A stretch of 28,357 bases of DNA, taken from a virus. Position 1 is the first letter of the stretch, and every line of letters begins with the position of its first letter. Positions 6,534-12,620 of this stretch are shown here, piece after piece. The position numbers were made by a program, and so were the translations under genes. The stretch is taken from the IMG/VR virus record IMGVR_UViG_3300020214_000087, positions 1 through 28,357 of that record; one strand, 5' to 3'. A model generated the notes under the pieces. The model ran no database searches, was not told the origin of the DNA, and saw nothing but the letters and a program-made list of their open reading frames with translations.

Positions 6534-7042
6534 ACGCTATAGACCAGATAGGGTGCCTTGCCTTCCTCGAACCAATCATGTCCAAGGCAATAGGTTTTTG
6601 CGCCGTCGTCGATCGACGAGTCGAGATTGCCGGCGCCAGGGACGCATGGCGAACAGAATTCCGCGAATGTATAGAACGGACTCGCCAGCACCATGATATC
6701 CGAGTCAAGGCAATCGACGAGATTGTATCCATCGCCATCGTATGCCCCGGCTTGCGGCTCGTCGCCGAAGCAATCGCCAGAGTCGAGAATGTGCTGACAC
6801 GACTCGCACACATAGTCGGCGCAACCGCGGCCATACTGTTCCCATGCGTCCATTTCGTCGGTAGCGTTCTCATACGCCACGACCGCGTTTCCGCACTTCG
6901 GGCATGTCGGCTCGCCATAGTCCGGTTCGGCGCTATCGAACCAAGCCTGCGAAACGGAATGCTTCGAAATGACGCCATAGCGAATGCCGGTTTTAACGTC
7001 GACATTCGTTCGACCTAGGCCATAATCGATTCCTGCGGGCAT
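6506..7042 (-). CDS. Hypothetical conserved phage protein with CxxC pairs (178 aa)
   Basis: The ATG at 7042 is preceded by AGGTGACACA within the SD hairpin ACCT-AGAT-AGGT (7049-7060) and lies 50 bases after the cleavage site of ribozyme C. The N-terminus MPAGIDYGLGRTNVDVKTGI and then RYGVISKHSVSQAW are typical of a phage protein I have seen only as uncharacterised. CPKCGN (near residue 47) and CESCQH (near residue 79) suggest a zinc ribbon; a further FCSPCVPGAGNL lies near residue 130. It shares the ETGEIVNP end with the following gene through the 107-bp repeat. Confidence 0.75.
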   Translation of the reverse strand: MPAGIDYGLGRTNVDVKTGIRYGVISKHSVSQAWFDSAEPDYGEPTCPKCGNAVVAYENATDEMDAWEQYGRGCADYVCESCQHILDSGDCFGDEPQAGAYDGDGYNLVDCLDSDIMVLASPFYTFAEFCSPCVPGAGNLDSSIDDGAKTYCLGHDWFEEGKAPYLVYSVETGEIVNP

Positions 7043-7056
7043 TGTGTCACCTATCT

Positions 7057-7122
7057 AGGTTTGTGGACTCGTCAGGCGCCGCGTGACGGCGCGACACGGG
7101 CTTAGCCCGTGTTTCGTCCTAG
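7057..7122. repeat. 66-bp repeat core, copy C
   Basis: These bases are identical to 6444-6509 and include the whole ribozyme plus part of the leader. The sequence on either side (start codon region and upstream gene 3' end) is different from copies A and B, so this copy marks the ribozyme as the conserved core of the repeat. Confidence 0.97.
7065..7119 (-). ncRNA. Type II hammerhead self-cleaving ribozyme, copy C
   Basis: The 55 bases are identical to copies A and B, in different flanks. Predicted cleavage is between 7093 and 7092, which would leave a 50-base leader before the ATG at 7042. The first base is the G of the TAG that ends the gene at 7119-7412. Conservation of exactly the ribozyme in diverged flanks supports selection on the RNA. 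Confidence 0.93.
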
Positions 7123-7412
7123 CGTGTGATGGGCTGCCCGCCAAAATGGCACAAGCCAGTGAAAGGCTTGCCGAAATAGTTATAGGCCATGTAATAGCCC
7201 TTGGTGCCATTATCATAGCGACCAAATACGCGGCCAGACACCATAAGCCAGAATGTGCCAGTTTCAACCGAAATTGCGCCACGGCCCAAGTCGTCTGCGA
7301 TACATAGCGTGTATTGCAGCCCGTTGATAGCCTGCACGCAGACCAGCACGCCACGCGTATAGCGAGTCGCTGGGATAGCGAAGGAGATGCATTTAGAGGC
7401 GTGGTCGTACAT
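7119..7412 (-). CDS. Hypothetical small protein upstream of ribozyme C (97 aa)
   Basis: The ATG at 7412 lies seven bases after AGGT of the SD hairpin ACCT-GGAA-AGGT (7420-7431), which itself sits in the last codons of the preceding gene. The protein is rich in aromatic and glycine residues (FWLMVSGRVFGRYDNGTKGY, then YMAYNYFGKPFTGLCHFGG), suggesting a beta-rich fold. No family is recognised. After cleavage its mRNA would end in the stem III hairpin of ribozyme C. Confidence 0.65.
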   Translation of the reverse strand: MYDHASKCISFAIPATRYTRGVLVCVQAINGLQYTLCIADDLGRGAISVETGTFWLMVSGRVFGRYDNGTKGYYMAYNYFGKPFTGLCHFGGQPITR

Positions 7413-7417
7413 TTTAG

Positions 7418-7657
7418 CTACCTTTCCAGGTTTGCGGCGGTGCGTTCGAAGCCGACGTAATGCGGACACTCGACGACGGAGGTGCTCAGGCGCTGCGCCT
7501 CGTGCGCTGCGATGGCGCGCGCACTCTCAATCCGACCAACACTGATGAAGCACGCGCCGAGCCGCGAAGCCGGATCGGCAGTCGGATTGGATGGTTCGTG
7601 GCCGACGTAGAACCGCGTCTCGCCAGCCCAAGTCATCGGCTTGATATAGATCGCCAT
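7418..7657 (-). CDS. Hypothetical small protein, first gene of leftward array (79 aa)
   Basis: The ATG at 7657 follows GGGAGGGAAGGGAT, a strong ribosome binding site. The protein begins MAIYIKPMTWAGETRFYVGH, has an alanine-rich helix ESARAIAAHEAQRLS and ends FERTAANLER. Function unknown. It is the promoter-proximal gene of the leftward unit; the divergent region to its right carries a perfect dyad (7722-7741). Confidence 0.65.
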   Translation of the reverse strand: MAIYIKPMTWAGETRFYVGHEPSNPTADPASRLGACFISVGRIESARAIAAHEAQRLSTSVVECPHYVGFERTAANLER

Positions 7658-7721
7658 ATCCCTTCCCTCCCGTGATTGGCGGGATCGCTCCCGCGACCAT
7701 GGTAGAATGCGCGTCGAATAG

Positions 7722-7741
7722 ATAAATGTCTACTCATTTAT
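7722..7741. promoter_or_regulatory. Perfect dyad in divergent intergenic region (candidate operator)
   Basis: ATAAATG and CATTTAT are perfect 7-bp inverted repeats around TCTACT, lying in the only AT-rich spot between the leftward array and the rightward terminase gene. A dimeric repressor or activator could bind here to control both directions. A second inverted repeat, GCGGGA-TCGC-TCCCGC, lies near 7680. I saw no promoter with convincing -35 and -10 boxes, so the promoter positions stay open. Confidence 0.5.
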
Positions 7742-7787
7742 TTCGCGCTATCTTGCGACAAAGCGCGCGATGTGGCATGAGTCTTGC

Positions 7788-8294
7788 ATGGCGAAGGAAT
7801 TGTCAGCGCGCGGCGCTTTGACTGCACAGCAGCGTGCATTCATTAAAGCATACGTAGAAACCGGCGACGAAAAGGTCAGCATTGTTGACGCAAAATACAC
7901 AGGTAACGCGGCCGTGATAGCTTGGGAGCTCCTCCACAATGCGCAGATTGTGGCGGGTATTCAGGCCGAAATATCGCTGCGGATCCGCACGAAAGGCGCG
8001 CGGCTGGCGCAATCCGTCTTGATGGCCGCGGCCGAAGCGAAAGACGCGCCATGGTCAACGCGCGTCGACGCGGCCAAGGCCCTCCTGGATCGCGCCGGCA
8101 TGGCCGCGCAGCGTGCCCGAGACCCCGAGAAACCGCCTGAACGGCCGCTATCCGAGTACTCGATAGACGAGCTCCGCGGCGTCGTGGATCGGCTTGAGCG
8201 TGAAGCCGCGGACCATGCGAAGCCCGTCGCCGCGCGCCGAATAAACGCCAATCCTGATTCAATCGAAGCGCAAGCCGTTGACCTGATTGAATAG
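7788..8294 (+). CDS. terS: Terminase small subunit
   Basis: The small terminase recognises the packaging site and hands DNA to the large subunit. The sequence LTAQQRAFIKAYVETGD (residues 12-28), followed by a divergent helix-turn-helix (DAKYTG to WELLHNAQIVAGIQAEI) and the helical region ARLAQSVLMAAAEAKDAPWS to AKALLDRAGM, follows the Terminase_2-type layout. The predicted 168-aa length fits. I use the ATG at 7788; an ATG at 7770 adds six residues, and neither has a good ribosome binding site. It lies unusually far from the large subunit, about 5.5 kb, with the fibre genes in between. Confidence 0.75.
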   Translation: MAKELSARGALTAQQRAFIKAYVETGDEKVSIVDAKYTGNAAVIAWELLHNAQIVAGIQAEISLRIRTKGARLAQSVLMAAAEAKDAPWSTRVDAAKALLDRAGMAAQRARDPEKPPERPLSEYSIDELRGVVDRLEREAADHAKPVAARRINANPDSIEAQAVDLIE

Positions 8295-8459
8295 TCGCCG
8301 CCCTGCCAAGGCCGCGACGCGACCGGGCGCCCGTCTTTCTCGCCGGCGCGCGGCGTCCCGACCCCTGGGGCGGGGGCCGGCGCGGTTCGGCCAGAGATCG
8401 CGCAGGCTCCCGCAGTAATTTTCGCACTCAGAACCGTTTTTCACCGATTGCATACTGTG

Positions 8460-8488
8460 TTGACCAATGTCCAGAAACGTGCCATAGA
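8460..8488 (+). promoter_or_regulatory. Putative sigma70-type promoter
   Basis: TTGACC (8460-8465) and CATAGA (8483-8488) are separated by 17 bases. The -35 box is good and the -10 box is weak (three of six). Transcription would begin near 8495, at the base of a foldable sequence ending in the terminator at 8572-8614. Confidence 0.4.
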
Positions 8489-8493
8489 CAAAC

Positions 8494-8614
8494 CTGCGTT
8501 CGGGACGGCCGCACCCTCCTGTCCCCTGTCCCGAGAGGCCGACTGAACGCGGGGACGCAGAGCCCCAAGCGCAGACCCGGCGGTTCTCCATTTCCGCCGG
8601 GTCTGTTGCTTTTT
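8494..8614 (+). ncRNA. Candidate structured small RNA (about 120 nt)
   Basis: CTGCGT (8494-8499) pairs with ACGCAG (8555-8560), and TCGGGAC (8500-8506) pairs with GTCCCGA (8528-8534), so the stretch between the promoter-like site and the terminator folds on itself. The transcript would end at the strong terminator. There is no open frame with a ribosome binding site inside. A packaging RNA, a regulatory RNA or merely an untranslated leader of the terminase transcript are all possible. The existence of a discrete RNA is inferred. Confidence 0.4.
8572..8614 (+). terminator. Strong Rho-independent terminator
   Basis: CAGACCCGGCGG (8572-8583) and CCGCCGGGTCTG (8594-8605) form a 12-bp perfect stem with a 10-base loop, followed by TTGC and five T residues (8610-8614). 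Confidence 0.85.
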
Positions 8615-8694
8615 GTCGGCTGACACAGTACAACAGAAATAGACAGGCGCTTGGAGCCGCTTCGCCTTCGGCCTCGCAGACTCGGCACCCCGCA

Positions 8695-11600
8695 ATGGCG
8701 CAGCCCACGCAGTACGACCGCCAGTTTAATTTCCAAAACCAGCAAGCTCTGACGCCGGACGAGCCGCTTCCAGCCGACAAGGTCGATCTGGAATTCAATT
8801 CTGCGAAAATCACGCTCGATGAAGTTCTGGCCAATCTCGCGTTGATCCAGCGCGACGACGGCCGGCTGGCGAACGAGAGCGTCGGCCGCGATCAGCTCGA
8901 CGCCAGTATCTCGCTCGGGTTCAATACGCCGCAGGCATGGGAGACCGGCGTCAACTATACGACGCTCGACGCGGTGTTCGCTGAGGGCGGGTTCTACCGT
9001 TGCGAAGTATCGCACCTTAGCGGCACGTTCGCGACCGACCTCGCGGCCGAGAAGTGGTCGCTGATCGTCGACCTCACCGAATTTGCAGTTCCCGGCCCCG
9101 CGGGCGACGACGGCGACGACGGAGTCACCCCCGCGACCACGCTGACCTTCGACAGCGGCACGACCGACGCCGATCCCGGCGCAGGCAAGTGGCGGTTCAA
9201 CCACGCGACCCTGTCGAGCGTCACGGCCGCGTACGTAGACAACCTCGACGCGCTCGGCGCGACGATCACCGGCTGGCTGGACAGCTTCGACGACAACAAC
9301 GCCACGGCAAGCCGCGGCATCGCGGAGTGGCGCGACATTTCCAACCCGGAAGTTTTCGCGAAGTTCCGCGTCACCGGGACCGTGGTCGACGGGACGGGTT
9401 ACCGCAAACTGACGCTGACGCATCTGGCGTCGAGCGGGGCCTTCGCCGGCACGGCGACCATGTCGTTCGCGCCCGCCGGGGATAAAGGCGCCGATGGAGC
9501 GGGCTCCGGCGACGTGATTAGCGACGACGATCCGACCGTTGTCGATGAAGTTGTCGGATTTTCCACCACCGACAAGCACGTCCAAGGCGCCGCCCTGGCC
9601 GCTTTGCTCGCGGGGTCGGGATTTACCGCCGTGCAGAAAGCGTTCGGCCCGTGGTCCGGCGTGGCGCTCGCGGGCACTTGCAACATCTCGGCGAGCAACA
9701 CGCTTTTCGTCAAGATCACGGCCGGCACCGGGCCGATCACTTCGTTCGGCACCACGCGCGACGGCTGGCTGCGCATCGTTCGCGCCGACGTGGCTTTTAC
9801 GATCACGCGCGACGCAACCAATTTGGAGACGCCGAACGGCGCGGATGTGGACGTGGCGGCCGGCGATGTCCTGTTGGTGGCGCGTGAGAGCACGGAATCG
9901 GCGGCGAAAACTCATGTTCTCGCCGTTTTGAAGACCGATGGCCGCGCCTACCGCGGGCCGAACACCATTCCGCAGAATATCGCGCTGTCGGGCGTGATTT
10001 CGCCGTCACAGATCACTTCGAATCAGAACAACTACGCGCCGACCGGGCACGCAACGGCTTCGACGTTCCGGCTTTCGAGCGACGCGAGTCGCAATATCAC
10101 CGGAATCTCCGGCGGCGCGGCCGGGCGCGTGCTCATTCTACACAACATCGACACCAATCCGATCGTGCTGGCCGATGCGGATGCCAATTCGGACGCCGCC
10201 AACAGGTTTTTGTTCGGTCAGAACGTCACGCTGGCCGCGAGCAACGCGGCGGTGCTGAATTACGACGGCACGTCGTCGCGTTGGCGGCTGGCGGGACTTT
10301 TCCTGTCGTTCGGTTCCCTCGCGCTGCTCAATCGCATCACCACGATCGACCAGAACATCTCGTTCACGGGTGTTATTTCGCCGTCGCAACTCACGTCGAA
10401 CACGAACAACTGGGCGCCGACCGGGTTTTCGACCTGTTCGGCGATTCGCGTCTCGACCGACGCCTCGCGCGACCTGACCGGCATAGATGCCGGCTCGACT
10501 GGTCGTAAAATCAACCTCTACAACATCGGGACTAACGATCTAGTCCTGAAAAACGAGGACGCCAATTCGAGCGCGGCCAATCGGTTCGCGATCGGCGCCG
10601 ACCGCACGGTCGCAGGAGGTGACGGTGTCGAGTTGGCCTACGACGGCACGTCGTCGCGCTGGCGGATCGCGCAGATCGCGGACGTGGGCGGCGGCGGTGG
10701 CGGCGGCACGGACGTTTGGGCCACGTTCAACGCGCGCCTGACGCCATCGACCGGCGTTCCCATCGTCGTCGCGGCTGTGACCGGCGCCACATCGGTATTC
10801 CTGACCCGGCATTTGGGCGGGCAGATCGGCCTCTACGACGGGGCGGATTGGGCCGTCGTCGCGGTCGGGTCCGACAAGTCGTTGAAACTGACCGACGCGC
10901 AGACCGGCACCACGTCGTCGAGCGCGGCGACGATCACCGGCCTGACCGACGCATCGCAACTGATGGTCGGTATGCAGGTCACCGGGACTGGCGTTCCGGG
11001 CAGCCGCACCATCGCGTCGATCGACAGCGACACGCAAATCACGATGAACGGCAACGGCGACGCCAACGGCACGAACACGATCACGTTCAAGTCGCCCGCG
11101 AACACCGGCATCGACGTTTACGTGAAAAATGTCAGCGGTGCGCCCAAGTTGTTCGGCGTGGCGCGCGGGACGCTCCACACGCCGCCGACGTTCGGCGCGC
11201 AGGACGGCGTGGTCACGAAGAACGGCGACACGACGCAGCGTCACGCCGGCGTTATCATGACTGCCAATACCGCGGGCACGCTCGACTACACGTTCAGCGG
11301 CCGATACCGCTTCTCGATCTGGAACCGCTACAACGCGATTTACGAGCCGCATGTCGAACCGTTCGCTTCCACCGGCACGTGGTACCGCTCGCTCGCGACG
11401 CAGAAACTGCAAAGCCGCATCATGGCGCAAGGCGGCGCGGGCGGTTCGGCCAACGGCGTGGGCGACACTATTGCCTGCGGCGGTCACGGCGGCCATGGTG
11501 GATACAGTTTGAAAACAATTCTCCCAGCCGCCATGAATGCGTCAGAGGCCATCACAATCTCTACTGCATCGGGAGGGGCCTGTTCGTTCGGGTCGCAGCA

Positions 11601-11826
11601 CAGCGCGAACAACGGCACCAATGGCGGCAACGGTTCCGGGCATGAATGCGGGACGACTGGCGCGCACGGCACGGCGACAGGTGGCGACATAAACCTTACC
11701 GGCGGCGGGCGGCCAGGGGGCGCCGGAGGCGGGATTGGCAATGATGGCGCAGGTACCTCCTCAACGAATTCGGCGATGTCATCTGCCCCTGCGCTGATCG
11801 AAGTTACTGAGATAATGGAGAGGTAG
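8695..11826 (+). CDS. Tail fibre / adhesin with duplicated domain and glycine-rich tip
   Basis: This 1043-residue protein probably binds the host surface. The N-terminus (YDRQFNFQNQQALTPDEPLP, then KVDLEFNSAKITLDEVL) is typical of the tail-attachment part of podovirus fibres. A segment NTPQAWETGVNYTTLDAVF lies near residue 82. Short collagen-like stretches GPAGDDGDDG and GDKGADGAG follow. Two tandem copies of a unit of about 110 residues start at about 425 and 551; each begins xxQNIxxxGVISPSQ and ends YDGTSSRWR. The C-terminal 130 residues are glycine-rich (GGHGGHGG, GGRPGGAGGG), as in polyglycine fibre tips. The start has no good ribosome binding site. Confidence 0.85.
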   Translation: MAQPTQYDRQFNFQNQQALTPDEPLPADKVDLEFNSAKITLDEVLANLALIQRDDGRLANESVGRDQLDASISLGFNTPQAWETGVNYTTLDAVFAEGGFYRCEVSHLSGTFATDLAAEKWSLIVDLTEFAVPGPAGDDGDDGVTPATTLTFDSGTTDADPGAGKWRFNHATLSSVTAAYVDNLDALGATITGWLDSFDDNNATASRGIAEWRDISNPEVFAKFRVTGTVVDGTGYRKLTLTHLASSGAFAGTATMSFAPAGDKGADGAGSGDVISDDDPTVVDEVVGFSTTDKHVQGAALAALLAGSGFTAVQKAFGPWSGVALAGTCNISASNTLFVKITAGTGPITSFGTTRDGWLRIVRADVAFTITRDATNLETPNGADVDVAAGDVLLVARESTESAAKTHVLAVLKTDGRAYRGPNTIPQNIALSGVISPSQITSNQNNYAPTGHATASTFRLSSDASRNITGISGGAAGRVLILHNIDTNPIVLADADANSDAANRFLFGQNVTLAASNAAVLNYDGTSSRWRLAGLFLSFGSLALLNRITTIDQNISFTGVISPSQLTSNTNNWAPTGFSTCSAIRVSTDASRDLTGIDAGSTGRKINLYNIGTNDLVLKNEDANSSAANRFAIGADRTVAGGDGVELAYDGTSSRWRIAQIADVGGGGGGGTDVWATFNARLTPSTGVPIVVAAVTGATSVFLTRHLGGQIGLYDGADWAVVAVGSDKSLKLTDAQTGTTSSSAATITGLTDASQLMVGMQVTGTGVPGSRTIASIDSDTQITMNGNGDANGTNTITFKSPANTGIDVYVKNVSGAPKLFGVARGTLHTPPTFGAQDGVVTKNGDTTQRHAGVIMTANTAGTLDYTFSGRYRFSIWNRYNAIYEPHVEPFASTGTWYRSLATQKLQSRIMAQGGAGGSANGVGDTIACGGHGGHGGYSLKTILPAAMNASEAITISTASGGACSFGSQHSANNGTNGGNGSGHECGTTGAHGTATGGDINLTGGGRPGGAGGGIGNDGAGTSSTNSAMSSAPALIEVTEIMER

Positions 11827-11827
11827 T

Positions 11828-12289
11828 ATGCCGGACTGCATTCTCATTCAGGGCGGACGGGCGCACGCGGTTTATCCGGGCGCGACCAAGGCCGCGCTGT
11901 GCTTCAAGGTGCATGACGGCGATCCAATTCCGCCGGGGCACGACGCACCACTGCCGCGCCCGATATTTCCGCCCGCGACGGTCAACGCCATCGTCGAGGT
12001 CGAAAGCGGCAGCGTCGTGGTCGGTCAAGTGTGGAATGGCACAAGCTTCGATCCGCTGCCGGTGCCGCCGACGCCGCGCCGCAGGGTGCCGAAGTCAGTC
12101 ATCGTCGCACGGCTCCACGCCGCCGGCAAGCTCGAAGCCGCCCGCGCCGCGCTCGACGCGCAGCCGTTGATCGTGCGCGAGCGGTGGAACGCCGCGGCCG
12201 CGATTTACGCCGACGACGAAACCGCGCTGGCGCTGTTCGCGGCGATCGGCGCCGACGCCGCGGCGATCATGGCCGCGGGGGAGGCGTAA
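11828..12289 (+). CDS. Tail-fibre-associated protein (153 aa), possibly an assembly chaperone
   Basis: GAGAGGTAGT, which includes the fibre gene's stop, is the ribosome binding site for the ATG at 11828. Residues 1-80 are beta-like, with NAIVEVESGSVVVGQVWNGT and then SFDPLPVPP. The C-terminal part, RRVPKSVIVARLHAAGKLEA followed by RAALDAQPLIVRERWNAAAA, is helical and resembles proteins encoded right after tail fibres in other phages. A role in fibre assembly is inferred from position. No other function is recognised. Confidence 0.6.
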   Translation: MPDCILIQGGRAHAVYPGATKAALCFKVHDGDPIPPGHDAPLPRPIFPPATVNAIVEVESGSVVVGQVWNGTSFDPLPVPPTPRRRVPKSVIVARLHAAGKLEAARAALDAQPLIVRERWNAAAAIYADDETALALFAAIGADAAAIMAAGEA

Positions 12290-12290
12290 C

Positions 12291-12311
12291 ATGGCGACGT
12301 TGCGGCTATGA
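12291..12311 (+). other. Six-codon leader frame with strong ribosome binding site
   Basis: GGGGGAGG (12277-12284) precedes ATG at 12291, which opens the frame MATLRL and stops at TGA overlapping the ATG (12308) of the next gene as ATGA. The next gene lacks its own ribosome binding site, so ribosomes may reach it by stop-restart. Confidence 0.4.
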
Positions 12312-12619
12312 ATCCGCGCCAGCCCGCCTACGTGGCCAAGCTGTTCGAGCAGCACGCGGTCCTGACGACCCGGCTCGACGCCATCGTGGACGACATCAAG
12401 GACGGCCGCATGGCGTACGACCGGATGGACGCCAAGCTTGACGCGATGCGCGAGGACTTGGCCGGGCTGCGCGACGTGCCGAAGCGGCTGACCGACGCCG
12501 AGGACGGCGTAACCGATTGGCGGCGCGCGAAACAGCGCGGCATCGGCATGTGGCTGGTCGCACTGCTCGGCGGTTCCGCGTTCGGCGGGGCGGTGTTGCG
12601 TAAACTCGGATGGGGGTAG
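12308..12619 (+). CDS. Small coiled-coil protein with C-terminal membrane helix
   Basis: The 103 residues comprise a charged heptad-like helix (DAIVDDIKDGRMAYDRMDAK to LRDVPKRLTDAE) and one hydrophobic segment near the C-terminus (GMWLVALLGGSAFGGAVL), followed by RKLGWG. This is the layout of DUF1515-like phage proteins; such proteins are sometimes linked to lysis or membrane anchoring, but no holin has been shown in this set. The start overlaps a six-codon leader frame. The stop is followed by the next ATG after one base. Confidence 0.6.
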   Translation: MNPRQPAYVAKLFEQHAVLTTRLDAIVDDIKDGRMAYDRMDAKLDAMREDLAGLRDVPKRLTDAEDGVTDWRRAKQRGIGMWLVALLGGSAFGGAVLRKLGWG

Positions 12620-12620
12620 G

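Larger units (their letters stand above)
8295..8694 (+). other. 400-bp non-coding gap between small terminase and tail fibre
   Basis: No supported gene lies here. The first 130 bases are GC-rich with no clear element. A promoter-like site (8460-8488), a foldable stretch (8494-8560) and a strong intrinsic terminator (8572-8614) follow. Between 8615 and 8694 there is only a small GCC-TTC-GGC hairpin and no good ribosome binding site before the tail fibre ATG. Packaging sites can lie near small terminase genes, but nothing here proves one. Confidence 0.6.

Noticed and set aside
5904-7122. CRISPR array
   Set aside because: The three repeats are 66-107 bp, are separated by complete genes of about 450-540 bp and have no short spacers or cas genes.
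8295-8694. tRNA or tmRNA in the gap before the tail fibre
   Set aside because: No cloverleaf, anticodon arm or CCA-end pairing could be found by eye, despite a GCC-TTC-GGC hairpin.
8428-9915. Long leftward frame of 495 codons over the tail fibre
   Set aside because: It is antisense to a well-supported gene, has Arg-rich, low-complexity content and is the usual result of high GC at third positions.
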